A DNA stretch of 64,000 bases from Arthrobacter mobilis (lineage in GTDB: Bacteria; Actinomycetota; Actinomycetes; Actinomycetales; Micrococcaceae): positions 89,962-153,961 of the forward strand of contig NZ_JAAZSQ010000003.1 of NCBI RefSeq assembly GCF_012395835.1, given 5' to 3'. Shown here in pieces: positions 10,622 to 19,452 of this stretch (within the stretch, counting starts at the first letter, position 1; every line of letters begins with the position of its first letter). The notes beneath the pieces are model-generated. The model saw nothing but the letters and a program-made list of their open reading frames with translations, searched no databases and was not told the origin of the DNA. Position numbers and translations under genes: made by a program.

Positions 10622-13453
10622 ATGAGTTCTCCATCCGAGCGGTACCGTGCCGCAGCCGAGAGAGCGGCCTTCCGGAAAACCCGCCTGTACGAATTTACGC
10701 AGACCCTCGAATTCGAGCTGGATCCCTTCCAGCGCGAGGCCTGCGAATCGGTGGAGCGGGGCCGCGGCGTGCTGGTCGCCGCCCCCACAGGTGCAGGCAA
10801 GACCGTGGTCGGCGAATTCGCTGTCTACCTGGCCCTGCAGCGCGGCCTCAAGGCCTTCTACACCACGCCCATCAAGGCGCTGAGCAACCAGAAGTTCAAC
10901 GAGCTGACGCACACTTACGGGGCCGAACGGGTGGGCCTGCTCACCGGGGACGTCTCGGTGAATCCGAATGCCGACGTGGTGATCATGACCACCGAGGTGC
11001 TGCGGAACATGCTCTACGCCAACTCCGACACGTTGGCGGACCTCGGCTATGTGGTCATGGACGAGGTGCACTACCTGGCGGACCGGTTCCGCGGGGCGGT
11101 CTGGGAGGAAGTGATCATCCACCTGCCCGCCGAGGTGCAGCTGGTCTCGCTCTCGGCCACCGTGTCCAATGCCGAGGAATTCGGCGCCTGGCTGGATACC
11201 GTGCGCGGGGACACCGACGTCGTCGTCTCCGAACACCGTCCGGTCCCGCTCTGGCAGCACGTGATGGTGGGAAAGGACATCGTCGACCTGTTTGCGTCGG
11301 AGGTCGCCTTCGACGAGGCAGCACCGGCCTCCGCGGAGGGGTCGGCGGGTGCCGACAGCAGGTACACGGTCAACCCGGAACTGCTGAAGCTGGCCAACTC
11401 CGAACACCGGCTCAACCGCAGTGCCGGCTGGGGCCGTCCCGGCAGCCGGCGCGGGCGCGGAGCCCCGGGGCGGCCGGTGCAGCCGGTGACCCGGGTGCCC
11501 AAGGCCAGCAGGCCGCAGATCATCGCCCGGCTGGACAAAGAGGGGTTGCTGCCGGCCATCACCTTCATTTTCTCCCGCAACGGCTGCGAGGCCGCTGTGC
11601 GCCAATGCCTGGAGTCCGGGCTGGTGCTGACCACCGAGCGGGAGCGGCACATCATTGCCGACCGGGTGGCGGAGGCCACCCGGGACGTGCCGGACGAGGA
11701 CCGGGACGTACTCGGCTACTGGACCTGGCGGGAGGGCCTGGTCCGCGGGATCGCCGCCCACCACGCGGGCATGCTGCCGGCCTTCAAGGAGGTGGTGGAA
11801 CAGCTGTTCGCGGACGGGCTGATCCGTGCGGTCTATGCCACCGAAACCCTGGCCTTGGGCATCAACATGCCCGCCCGCACCGTGGTACTGGAGAAGCTGG
11901 ACAAGTTCAACGGCGAGGCGCACGTGAACATCACGGCCGGCGAATACACCCAGCTGACCGGCCGCGCCGGACGGCGCGGCATCGACGTCGAAGGCCACGG
12001 GGTGGTGCTCTGGCAGCCGGGTACGGATCCGGCCGCGGTGGCAGGCCTGGCTTCGCGCCGGACTTATCCGCTGAACTCCAGCTTCCGGCCGACCTACAAC
12101 ATGAGCATCAACCTGATCGCCCAGTTCGGCCGTCCCCGGGCCCGGGAGATCCTGGAAACCTCCTTCGCGCAATTCCAGGCGGACCGCTCGGTGGTGGGCC
12201 TGGCCAAGCAGGTGCGCAGCCGGGAGGAGGCCCTGGCCGGCTACACCACCGCGATGACGTGCCACCTGGGGGACTTCACCGAGTACGCCAGCCTGCGGCG
12301 GGCGCTGAAGGACGCCGAGCACGAGTCGGCGACCTCGCGGTCCCGGCACCGCCGGCACGCCGCGGCGGACTCACTGGAGCGGCTGCGGCGCGGGGACATA
12401 GTGGAGGTGCCCGGCGGACACAGCGAGGGCTACGCCGTCGTCCTTGAAACCGACTTTTCCGGGCACGAGCCGCGTCCCAGCGTGCTGACGCTGGACCGGC
12501 AGGTCCGGAAGTTGTCGGTCCGGGACTTCGACGGTCCGGTCGAAGTGGTCTCGAGCATCCGGGTGCCCAAGACCTTCAACGAGCGCAGCCCCAAGTCGCG
12601 GCGGGACCTGGCCTCGTCCATCCGCAATGCCCTGCACGAGCACCGGCCGCCCCGGCGCGGCGCCGAGTACCGCGACTTCGTCATCCCCGGATCCGAACGG
12701 CACGAGCGGCAGATCACCGAGCTGCGCCGCAAGCTCAAGGCCCACCCCTGCCATGGCTGCAGCGAACGCGAGGACCACGCCCGCTGGGCCGAACGCTGGT
12801 ACAAGCTGCGCCGGGAGACGGACCAGCTGGTGTCCCAAATCCAGGGCCGCACCAACACCATCGCCAAAACCTTCGACCGGGTGTGTGAGGTACTGGCCGC
12901 CTACGGGTACCTGGCCGCCGAGCCGGACGGCAGCGTCGACATCAGCCCTGCCGGTACCAGGCTGCGGCGGATCTACGGGGACCGGGACCTGCTGGTGGCC
13001 CTGTGCCTGGAGCGCGGTGCCTTCGACGACCTCGACGCGGCCGAGGTGGCAGCGTTCGTCTCAGTGCTGGTGTACCAGTCCAAGCGGGAAGACACCGGGA
13101 TCCGCCCCAGGATGCCCGGGATCGCGATGGAAACGGCGGTGGAAACCGCGGTGCGTGAATGGGCCGCGCTGACCGAACTGGAGGAGCAGCACCGCCTGCC
13201 GCTCAGCAGCGAACCGGAGTTCGGCCTGGTCTGGCCGATCTACAAGTGGGCCCGCGGGCGCGGTCTCCAGGCCGCACTGCAGGGCAGCGACCTGGCCGCC
13301 GGGGATTTCGTCCGCTGGGCCAAGCAGGTGATCGACCTGCTGGACCAATTGGCCAAGGTACCCGGCCTGGAGCCGCGGTTGGCCGGGCTCTGCCGTGATG
13401 CCATCCGGCTGGTGCGCCGCGGTGTCGTCGCCTACTCCGGAGTCTCGGACTGA
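10622..13453 (+). CDS. helY: HelY-type DEAD/DEAH-box superfamily II helicase
   Basis: A 943-aa Ski2/Mtr4-like helicase. Motif I is AAPTGAGKTVVGE (near residue 55), motif II is MDEVHYLAD (near residue 145), followed by LSATVSN (motif III) and the QLTGRAGRRGID motif VI (near residue 445). The C-terminal third is the DSHCT domain of RNA-exosome-type helicases, with WARGRGLQAALQGSDLAAGDFVRW near the end. In the cell it probably unwinds structured RNA or RNA-DNA hybrids; the exact substrate in actinobacteria is not settled. A central insertion (residues about 220-290) is low-complexity and basic. The ATG at 10622 was kept although no strong ribosome site is visible. Confidence 0.93.
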   Translation: MSSPSERYRAAAERAAFRKTRLYEFTQTLEFELDPFQREACESVERGRGVLVAAPTGAGKTVVGEFAVYLALQRGLKAFYTTPIKALSNQKFNELTHTYGAERVGLLTGDVSVNPNADVVIMTTEVLRNMLYANSDTLADLGYVVMDEVHYLADRFRGAVWEEVIIHLPAEVQLVSLSATVSNAEEFGAWLDTVRGDTDVVVSEHRPVPLWQHVMVGKDIVDLFASEVAFDEAAPASAEGSAGADSRYTVNPELLKLANSEHRLNRSAGWGRPGSRRGRGAPGRPVQPVTRVPKASRPQIIARLDKEGLLPAITFIFSRNGCEAAVRQCLESGLVLTTERERHIIADRVAEATRDVPDEDRDVLGYWTWREGLVRGIAAHHAGMLPAFKEVVEQLFADGLIRAVYATETLALGINMPARTVVLEKLDKFNGEAHVNITAGEYTQLTGRAGRRGIDVEGHGVVLWQPGTDPAAVAGLASRRTYPLNSSFRPTYNMSINLIAQFGRPRAREILETSFAQFQADRSVVGLAKQVRSREEALAGYTTAMTCHLGDFTEYASLRRALKDAEHESATSRSRHRRHAAADSLERLRRGDIVEVPGGHSEGYAVVLETDFSGHEPRPSVLTLDRQVRKLSVRDFDGPVEVVSSIRVPKTFNERSPKSRRDLASSIRNALHEHRPPRRGAEYRDFVIPGSERHERQITELRRKLKAHPCHGCSEREDHARWAERWYKLRRETDQLVSQIQGRTNTIAKTFDRVCEVLAAYGYLAAEPDGSVDISPAGTRLRRIYGDRDLLVALCLERGAFDDLDAAEVAAFVSVLVYQSKREDTGIRPRMPGIAMETAVETAVREWAALTELEEQHRLPLSSEPEFGLVWPIYKWARGRGLQAALQGSDLAAGDFVRWAKQVIDLLDQLAKVPGLEPRLAGLCRDAIRLVRRGVVAYSGVSD

Positions 13454-13531
13454 CTCCGCACAGCCTGACTCTGCACAACGCTGCCGGTTGCGCCCGGCAG
13501 CTTCCCCACGCCCTTGAATCAAAGGAGTTCC

Positions 13532-15190
13532 ATGAGCGCCTCCGTGCCGCCGTCCGGTCCGGAACATCCCGGCCCCGTCCTGTACCGCAACGGTTCGGTC
13601 TACAGCCCCGCCGATCCGTACGCCACGGCCATGCTGGTCGACGGCGGCACCGTCGCCTGGATCGGGTCCGAGCACGCGGCAACCTCGATCGCTGACAGCA
13701 GCATGCGGATCGTGGACCTGGGCGGACGCCTGGTCACCCCCGGATTCGTCGATTCGCACGTGCATACCACCGAGGCCGGCCTTGCCCTCGAAACCCTGGA
13801 CTTGTCCGCGGCGGGCTCCGTCCAGGAGGTGCTGGAGCTGGTGGCCGGGCAGGCGGCCCGCGAAGCCGGACCCGTCCTGGGCCACGGCTGGGACGAGACG
13901 CGCTGGCCGGAGAACCGGCCGCCGACCGCGGATGAACTGGACCGGGCCTCAGGCGGCCGCGAGGTCTACCTGAGCCGTGCGGACGTCCATTCCGCCGTCG
14001 TTTCCGGCACACTGGCCGCCCGCACCGGCCTGCAGGACGCCGACGGCTGGACCGCCACCGGGCAGGTGCGGACCGTGGCGCTTGAACGCGCCCGCGCCGC
14101 CGTCCGGAAGCTGGCGCCGGAACGGCGGCGGCAGGTGCAGGAGCGCGCGCTGCGGCATGCCGGCTCGCGCGGCTATGTCGCTGTGGCAGAAATGGGCGCA
14201 CCGCATATCGGCCCGGCCGAGGACCTGCTGTCCCTGCTGGAGCTGGCCGGCTCCGGGCCCCGGCAACTGCCCAAGGTGCTGCCGTACTGGGGCCAGCTGG
14301 TCCGCACGCCCGAGGAGCGGGACCGGCTGGTGGAACTGTTCGGCGGCCGGCTGCGCGGGCTGGCCGGGGACCTGGGCATGGATGGCAGCATCGGCTCGCA
14401 CACCGCCTGCGTGCATGGCGGCTATGCGGACGCTCCCGGAGAGTCCGGGGCGCTGTTCCTGGATACCGAGGAGGCTGCCCGGCACGTGGAGCTGTGTACC
14501 GAAGGCGGGATCCAGGCAGGCTTCCACGTCATCGGCGACGCCGGACTGGACCGGGTGCTGGAGGCCCTGGAGCTGGCGGCCGGGCGGGTGGGGCAGGCAG
14601 CGGTCCGGGCGGGCCGGCACCGGCTCGAACATGTGGAGATGCTCCCGCCCGGCGCCGTCGGGAAGCTGCTGGACTACGGGATCAGCGTCAGCATGCAGCC
14701 GCTGTTCGATGCGTACTGGGGCGGGGATTCCTCGCTGTACGCGGCGCGGCTCGGCACCGAACGCGCCCTGGCGATGAACGCCATCGGCACGCTGCAGACC
14801 TCCGGCGTCCCGGTCTGCCTGGGCTCGGATGCCCCCGTGACCGCCCAGGACCCTTGGGCCGCCGTCCGCGCCTGCCTGGAGCACCACAACCCGGCGGAGC
14901 GTGTTTCGGCCCGTGCGGCCTTCCTGGCCCATACCCGCGCCGGCTGGCGGGCCGCGGGGGAGCGGAACCCGCTGGAGGGGCAACTGGCCCCGGGCACCCC
15001 GGCAACCTTCGCCGTCTGGGACGTGGAGGAGCTGTCGGTGCAGACCCCCGACAACCGGGTGTCCGCCTGGAGCACCGATGCCAGGGCCGGCACGCCGCTA
15101 CTGCCCTCGCTCGGCGCGGGACAGCTGCCGCGCTGTGAACGCACGGTGGTGGACGGCAGCGTGATTTTCGACGGCGGCGCGCTGGCTTGA
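13532..15190 (+). CDS. Amidohydrolase family protein (YtcJ-like metal-dependent hydrolase)
   Basis: A 552-aa member of the amidohydrolase superfamily. The metal-binding HxH motif is in VTPGFVDSHVHTTEAG (near residue 70), and further ligands are likely in AGFHVIGDAGLD (near residue 332), HRLEHVEML and LGSDAPVTAQDPW. A C-terminal beta-sandwich carries the split composite domain. Substrate is unknown; relatives hydrolyse amide or formamide bonds or are imidazolonepropionase-like. The ATG at 13532 follows AAAGGAG by 4 nt and is preferred over the TTG at 13514. It is separated from helY by 78 nt. The stop codon lies inside a strong palindrome. Confidence 0.88.
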   Translation: MSASVPPSGPEHPGPVLYRNGSVYSPADPYATAMLVDGGTVAWIGSEHAATSIADSSMRIVDLGGRLVTPGFVDSHVHTTEAGLALETLDLSAAGSVQEVLELVAGQAAREAGPVLGHGWDETRWPENRPPTADELDRASGGREVYLSRADVHSAVVSGTLAARTGLQDADGWTATGQVRTVALERARAAVRKLAPERRRQVQERALRHAGSRGYVAVAEMGAPHIGPAEDLLSLLELAGSGPRQLPKVLPYWGQLVRTPEERDRLVELFGGRLRGLAGDLGMDGSIGSHTACVHGGYADAPGESGALFLDTEEAARHVELCTEGGIQAGFHVIGDAGLDRVLEALELAAGRVGQAAVRAGRHRLEHVEMLPPGAVGKLLDYGISVSMQPLFDAYWGGDSSLYAARLGTERALAMNAIGTLQTSGVPVCLGSDAPVTAQDPWAAVRACLEHHNPAERVSARAAFLAHTRAGWRAAGERNPLEGQLAPGTPATFAVWDVEELSVQTPDNRVSAWSTDARAGTPLLPSLGAGQLPRCERTVVDGSVIFDGGALA

Positions 15191-15219
15191 CCTGCAGTTA
15201 TGGGCATAACTACAGGTCA
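15188..15219 (+). terminator. Long palindrome overlapping the amidohydrolase stop codon
   Basis: TGACCTG (15188-15194), one unpaired base, AGTTAT (15196-15201), a GGGC loop, ATAACT and CAGGTCA (15213-15219) make a 13-bp stem with a single mismatch. The stem contains the TGA stop itself. There is no T-run, so it could be a hairpin terminator or a protein binding site for the promoter 9 nt downstream. Confidence 0.55.
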
Positions 15220-15227
15220 GCGGACCA

Positions 15228-15255
15228 TTGACACCGGCCGGAGAGCCCGTAAGCT
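15228..15255 (+). promoter_or_regulatory. Near-consensus vegetative promoter
   Basis: TTGACA at 15228-15233, a 16-nt spacer and TAAGCT at 15250-15255 form an unusually good -35/-10 pair for this GC-rich genome. Transcription would start near 15262, about 330 nt before the next start codon, directly at a 10-bp inverted repeat. Confidence 0.6.
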
Positions 15256-15261
15256 ATTGGA

Positions 15262-15460
15262 CCAGCGGACCGTGCACTCTACGGAATTACGGTCCGCTCC
15301 GGCCCGGGGCAAGGCCCAGGGACGTGTCATCTGGCGCGGTCGGAAGCCGCCGCCACCGGACCGGGACCTCCAGCGGGTAGGTCTGTGTGTCCGCAGATAA
15401 CGAGCCTTCGGTTTTCGGGGAAGCGGCGGCTCGGCCCCACGGTGCACAGACCTGCCCTTG
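15262..15460 (+). ncRNA. Candidate structured non-coding RNA or long 5' leader
   Basis: This gene-free stretch folds convincingly by eye. AGCGGACCGT (15264-15273) pairs perfectly with ACGGTCCGCT (15289-15298) right at the predicted 5' end. GGTAGGTCTGTG (15376-15387) pairs with CACAGACCTGCC (15445-15456), extendable by GU pairs, enclosing an inner hairpin CGAGCC (15401-15406) with GGCTCG (15428-15433). No coding potential or known riboswitch core was recognised, and 6S, RNase P and ydaO-type signatures were looked for without success. A separate TATAGT -10-like element at 15484-15489 may serve the downstream glycosyltransferase. The RNA could therefore be independent or a leader. Confidence 0.45.
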
Positions 15461-15593
15461 GAGGGCCCGCTAGCCTGATGTCCTATAGTGGAATGTTGGC
15501 GCCCACGGAGCTTTACGCAGCCTGGCCTTTCGCGCCGGCCTGCGCGGCGCCTGCAAACCTGCGGCAGCAGAGAACCCTATGAAAGGCTAGTGA

Positions 15594-16328
15594 GTGCGGG
15601 TCGTCACCATCATTCCCACATACAACGAAATCCAGTCCCTCCCCTTGACGGTTTCCCGCCTGCGGAAGGCGGTACCGGGCTCGGATGTGCTGGTGGTGGA
15701 CGACAATTCGCCGGACGGCACCGGGGAGCTGGCGGACCGGCTGGCCGCCGAGGACCCGGCGATCCATGTGCTCCACCGCCGGGGCAAGGAAGGCCTGGGC
15801 GCCGCCTACGTTGCCGGCTTCAAGTGGGGCCTGGAGAAGGGCTACGACGTACTGGTGGAGATGGATGCTGACGGCTCCCACCAGCCCGAAGAGCTGCCCC
15901 GCCTGCTGGGTGCGCTCGAGCAGGGCGCGGACATGGTCAAGGGCTCGCGCTGGGTCCCCGGCGGCAAAGTGGTCAACTGGCCGCTGCACCGCAAACTGCT
16001 CTCCCGGGGCGGGAGCCTGTACTCGCGGATCCTGCTGGGGGTGCGCATCCATGACATCACCGGCGGGTTCAACGCCTTCCGCGCCGACACGTTGCGCCGG
16101 ATCGGGCTGGATTCGGTCGAGTCGGTCGGGTACTGCTTCCAGGTGGACCTGACGTGGAAGACGCTCAAGAACAAGCTCGGCGTGCGCGAAGTGCCGATCA
16201 CTTTCGTCGAGCGCGAGTACGGGCAGTCCAAGATGCACGCAGGCATTGTCCTGGAGTCGATTCTGCTGGTCACTAAATGGGGCCTGGCCTCCCGCTGGCG
16301 CAGGCTGGCCGGCAGGACGGCCGGCTGA
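15594..16328 (+). CDS. Polyprenol monophosphomannose synthase-like glycosyltransferase (GT2, DPM1-like)
   Basis: A 244-aa family 2 glycosyltransferase that should transfer mannose from GDP-mannose to polyprenyl phosphate, providing the donor for extracytoplasmic mannosylation of lipoglycans and proteins. The nucleotide-binding IIPTYNE starts at residue 5. VVDDNSPDGTG (near residue 33) and EMDADGSHQ (near residue 86) are the DPM1-type Asp motifs, and the C-terminal WGLASRWRRL tail has no membrane spans. In mycobacteria the same activity (Ppm1) is tied to the lipoprotein N-acyltransferase Lnt; no lnt gene lies next to it here. The GTG start is preceded by GAAAGG. Confidence 0.88.
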   Translation: MRVVTIIPTYNEIQSLPLTVSRLRKAVPGSDVLVVDDNSPDGTGELADRLAAEDPAIHVLHRRGKEGLGAAYVAGFKWGLEKGYDVLVEMDADGSHQPEELPRLLGALEQGADMVKGSRWVPGGKVVNWPLHRKLLSRGGSLYSRILLGVRIHDITGGFNAFRADTLRRIGLDSVESVGYCFQVDLTWKTLKNKLGVREVPITFVEREYGQSKMHAGIVLESILLVTKWGLASRWRRLAGRTAG

Positions 16329-16353
16329 CGATCCTTAGCGCTGCGGCGCAGGC

Positions 16354-16399
16354 AGACGAACAGGAGGGGTACCCTGGCGGGTACCCCTCCTGTTCGTCT
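16354..16399 (+). terminator. Strong bidirectional hairpin between convergent genes
   Basis: A perfect 21-bp stem (16354-16374 paired with 16379-16399) with a TGGC loop lies between the glycosyltransferase and the convergent rbpA gene. Its position and symmetry fit a two-way terminator serving both transcripts. Confidence 0.8.
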
Positions 16400-16432
16400 T
16401 GCTGCCGGCCGTGTGCTGCCGTGCAGGTGCTG

Positions 16433-16780
16433 CTACGCGGAGCGGCGCTCTCCGCGCCGGGCACGCAGCTCATTCAGGCGGTCCTCGAGGATCTGCTCAA
16501 GCTCCTCGATGCTGCGGCGCTCCAGCAGCATGTCCCAGTGGGTACGCACCGGCTTGTCGTTGCTGTCCAAGGGCTTCTCGCCGTTGACCAGCACCGCTTC
16601 CTTGCCGGTCTTGGAAACCCAGGTCGGAGGGATCTCAGCCTCGGCGGCGAAGGTGACGAAGACCTGCTCGCCGTCTTCGCAACGGTACTCCACGCGCTGC
16701 CGCGGAGCCGGCTCCACACCGGATTCCGTCTCCATGCTCTGCGCTCCGAGGCGCATACCCCGCAGGCTACGATCGCTCAT
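16433..16780 (-). CDS. rbpA: RNA polymerase-binding protein RbpA
   Basis: RbpA is an actinobacterial transcription factor that binds sigma-A-type sigma factors and RNA polymerase and stabilises open complexes. The 115-aa protein has the right length and order: a flexible N-terminus (SLRGMRLGAQS), the core RVEYRCEDGEQVFVTFAAEAEIPPTW, the basic linker, and the C-terminal sigma-interaction helix THWDMLLERRSIEELEQILEDRL. Many RbpA proteins bind zinc; only one core cysteine is visible here, so this one probably does not. It is monocistronic and convergent with the glycosyltransferase. Confidence 0.96.
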   Translation of the reverse strand: MSDRSLRGMRLGAQSMETESGVEPAPRQRVEYRCEDGEQVFVTFAAEAEIPPTWVSKTGKEAVLVNGEKPLDSNDKPVRTHWDMLLERRSIEELEQILEDRLNELRARRGERRSA

Positions 16781-16958
16781 GATCTCTCCCTCTAGTCTCG
16801 GTAGGCCTGTGCCGCACGGCCCAAAACCCGCACTAGGTTCAACGACGGCACCGGAACAACTGTTCCCGGCCCGCCGCCTGGCCTCGTGCGCTTCAGCTTC
16901 TCAGGCAAACAACCAATTATAGTACCGAACGTGCCAGCGGGTAAAGGAGTGCCCCGGC

Positions 16959-17906
16959 TCAGAGCTCGGACTGTGTCCGGACGGCGGGAGCATCCCCTGC
17001 CGGGGGCGCCGCCTCGTGCGCACCGTCCGGGGTTCCGCCAAGCACGCTGCCGATGCCCTTGAGTGCCTCGCCCACTTCGCTGGGAATGATCCAGAGCTTG
17101 TTGGCAGAGCCGTCCGCCAGCTTGGGCAGGGTCTGCAGGTACTGGTAGGCCAGCAGCTTCTGGGTCGGGTTGCCCTTGTGGATGGCCTCGAAGACCTTTT
17201 GGATCGCCTGGGACTCACCGTCGGCGCGCAGGATCGCGGCCTGGGCATCGCCCTCGGCCTTGAGGATCGCCGACTGGCGCTGGCCCTCGGCGGTGAGGAT
17301 CGCCGACTGCTTGGTGCCTTCGGCCGTCAGGATCGCGGCGCGGCGGTCGCGTTCGGCGCGCATCTGCTTCTCCATCGACTCCTGGATCGAGTGCGGCGGA
17401 TCGATCGCCTTGAGCTCCACCCGGGAGACGCGGATACCCCAGCGCCCGGTGGCTTCATCCAGGACGCCGCGCAGCTGTCCGTTGATCTGGTCCCGGGAGG
17501 TGAGCGTCTGTTCCAGGTCCAACCCGCCCACCAGGTTGCGCAGGGTGGTGGTGGTCAGCTGTTCGACGGCCTGGATGTAGTTGGCGATCTCGTAGGTGGC
17601 CGCCCGCGGGTCCGTGACCTGGAAGTAGACCACCGTATCGATGGAGACCACCAGGTTGTCCGAGGTGATGACCGGCTGCGGCGGGAAGGAGACCACCTGT
17701 TCGCGCAGGTCCAGCAGCGGCAGGAGCCGGTCCACGAAGGGGATCAGGACGGTCAGGCCCGGATTCAGCGTGCGCTGGTATTTCCCCAGGCGTTCGACCA
17801 CGCCGGCCCGCGCCTGCGGGATGATCCGGATGGACCGCACCAGCACGATCACCACGAATACGACCAGTACCAGTAGGACGATCCACAGGCCGGTATCGCC
17901 GTTCAT
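16959..17906 (-). CDS. SPFH/Band 7 (stomatin-like) membrane protein
   Basis: A 315-aa SPFH-domain protein. An N-terminal membrane helix (residues about 7-25) is followed by the Band 7 domain beginning at IIPQARAGVVERLGKYQRTLNPGL, with the ATYEIANYIQAVEQL and TLRNLVGGLDLEQTLTSRDQIN segments typical of paraslipin/stomatin-like proteins. A coiled-coil region contains repeated AILTAEG/AILKAEG units (residues about 185-230). Such proteins form large oligomers in ordered membrane microdomains and are partnered with NfeD. The start overlaps the end of the nfeD gene by 4 nt (ATGA), so the two are translationally coupled. Confidence 0.93.
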   Translation of the reverse strand: MNGDTGLWIVLLVLVVFVVIVLVRSIRIIPQARAGVVERLGKYQRTLNPGLTVLIPFVDRLLPLLDLREQVVSFPPQPVITSDNLVVSIDTVVYFQVTDPRAATYEIANYIQAVEQLTTTTLRNLVGGLDLEQTLTSRDQINGQLRGVLDEATGRWGIRVSRVELKAIDPPHSIQESMEKQMRAERDRRAAILTAEGTKQSAILTAEGQRQSAILKAEGDAQAAILRADGESQAIQKVFEAIHKGNPTQKLLAYQYLQTLPKLADGSANKLWIIPSEVGEALKGIGSVLGGTPDGAHEAAPPAGDAPAVRTQSEL

Positions 17907-18385
17907 GCTTCCCCCGCTTCATAGTTGTTCAGTGGCTTTCCGGAAGGGGAGACCACTGCCGTCGCTCCGTCGATCCGTGCCACTTCGACCCGCTGTCCGG
18001 CCGGAATCAGCGAACCGTCGCTGGAGCGCGCGGTCCAGGTGTCGCCGCCGATTCTGACCAGGCCGGAGTGGTCCGTGACCGCCTCCAGCGTCGTCGCCGT
18101 TTCGCCGATCAGCCGCTCCACATTGGTGCGCAGGTCCGCCGGGCCCCTGTTCAGGTGCCGCAGGGCCACGGGCCGGACAAACAGGACCATGAGCAGGGCA
18201 ACGAGGCAGAAGACCACCACCTGGGCCCAGAACGGACTGCCGAACAGGCCGGCGGCGAGCGCGGCCAGCGATCCGCCGGAGAGCATGATGAAGAACAAGT
18301 CCAGCGTCATCATTTCGACGATAGCCAGCAGCAGGAACAACCCCAGCCAAAGTACCCAGCTGTTGGCCACGAGCCAGTCAAGCAT
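17903..18385 (-). CDS. NfeD-family membrane protein
   Basis: A 160-aa short-form NfeD protein. Three to four hydrophobic helices occupy residues about 8-72, followed by a soluble OB-fold domain (GETATTLEAVTDHSGLVRIGGDTWTARSSDG ...). NfeD proteins are encoded next to SPFH proteins and are thought to anchor or modulate them in the membrane. The gene is the first of the two-gene operon with the SPFH gene, overlapping it by 4 nt. The longer secreted-protease form of NfeD is not present. Confidence 0.92.
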   Translation of the reverse strand: MLDWLVANSWVLWLGLFLLLAIVEMMTLDLFFIMLSGGSLAALAAGLFGSPFWAQVVVFCLVALLMVLFVRPVALRHLNRGPADLRTNVERLIGETATTLEAVTDHSGLVRIGGDTWTARSSDGSLIPAGQRVEVARIDGATAVVSPSGKPLNNYEAGEA

Positions 18386-18505
18386 GGTTTTCCCCTTCCA
18401 CTGTTTCCATCATGCATTATCGGAGCGGCCGCCGCTGGGGAACTGCCGGGCGGAGGGGGGAAAACCGGCAACCGTGGCCAACTTGTAACGTCCGGGGGCT
18501 GGTTG

Positions 18506-19381
18506 TCAGCCTCTGCCTTCTTTTTTGCGGAACACACTGAGAGTGAACCGCGCCTCCACCGCCAGCGGCAGGCCGGTGCCGGCGAGCGCGGAGCGGATAC
18601 CGGCGGCATCGACATGATGGGCGTTCGGTCCCATCATGACCAACTGCTCCACGGCCCCGGCATCCAGTTCCAGCCCGGCACTGACCGCGGCGGCGGAGAC
18701 CTGCTCGAAGTGCCCGGAGAGCGAATCCGCCAGCCTGGCGGCCTTGTCCGTGTCGATACCGAGCAGCGGGAGGATGCTGCGCAGCTGTGCCAGGTGGCCA
18801 GGTGCCGGTGTGGCCACCAGCAGATGTCCGCCCGGGGCCAGCACCCGCGCAAACTCGGCGGCATTGCGGGGGGCAAAGACATTGAGCACCAGGTCCACGC
18901 AGCCGGCGGCCAGCGGCAGCGGACGCCAGATGTCCCAGACCAGGCAGAGGGCGGCGGGCACGGCATGGGCGGCACGCCGCAGCGCGAATTTGGAAATGTC
19001 CAAGGCCACTGCGGCAGCATCCGGACGCCGGTCCAGGACCTTGGCCAGGTAGTAGCCGGTGCCGGTTCCGGCGTCGAGCACTGCCGGGGCGGCGATGCCG
19101 GACAGCAGCCGGGCGGCCTCGGCGGCCAGGGCCTCGGCCAGCGGTTCATAGCCGCCGGCGGCCAGGAAGGTGTCGCGGGCCGCCACCATGGCTGCTGTAT
19201 CAGGAACGAACGAGGTGCCGCGGCCGGTGAGCAGGTTCACGTAGCCCTGCCGGGCGCCGTCGTACCGGTGGCCCTCGGTGCAGCGTATGCCGTCCGCGGC
19301 CCGCTGCCCGTTGGCCACCATGTCGGCGGCACAGACGGGGCAGAGCAGGAAACGGACAGCGGAAAGCGGGTCGGAAGGCAC
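18506..19381 (-). CDS. RlmA-like SAM-dependent RNA methyltransferase
   Basis: A 291-aa methyltransferase resembling the 23S rRNA guanine-N1 methyltransferases of the RlmA/TlrB group. The N-terminal zinc site is LLCPVCAADM ... IRCTEGHRYD (Cys, Cys, Cys, His in residues about 13-37), followed by the family-typical ARQGYVNLL. The SAM-binding motif I is VLDAGTGTGYYLAKVL (near residue 101), and LNVFAPRN (near residue 167) matches the family's motif IV position. It lies 71 nt downstream of def on the same strand. Family assignment is good; whether the target is G745/G748-like rRNA or something else cannot be seen. Confidence 0.87.
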   Translation of the reverse strand: MPSDPLSAVRFLLCPVCAADMVANGQRAADGIRCTEGHRYDGARQGYVNLLTGRGTSFVPDTAAMVAARDTFLAAGGYEPLAEALAAEAARLLSGIAAPAVLDAGTGTGYYLAKVLDRRPDAAAVALDISKFALRRAAHAVPAALCLVWDIWRPLPLAAGCVDLVLNVFAPRNAAEFARVLAPGGHLLVATPAPGHLAQLRSILPLLGIDTDKAARLADSLSGHFEQVSAAAVSAGLELDAGAVEQLVMMGPNAHHVDAAGIRSALAGTGLPLAVEARFTLSVFRKKEGRG

Positions 19382-19452
19382 GCCTTATCGTAGCGGCTTA
19401 AGAGAGCTGCCAGGGGTCCCCGCGCGCGAAGCGGGCGGGGAGGCTGCGAGCG

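Noticed and set aside
15262..15460. Possible 6S RNA, RNase P RNA or ydaO-type riboswitch
   Set aside because: The signature sequences of these classes could not be found, so it is reported only as an unclassified structured RNA.
18068..19393. 441-aa plus-strand frame
   Set aside because: Antisense to the NfeD and RlmA-like genes, both with clear family motifs.
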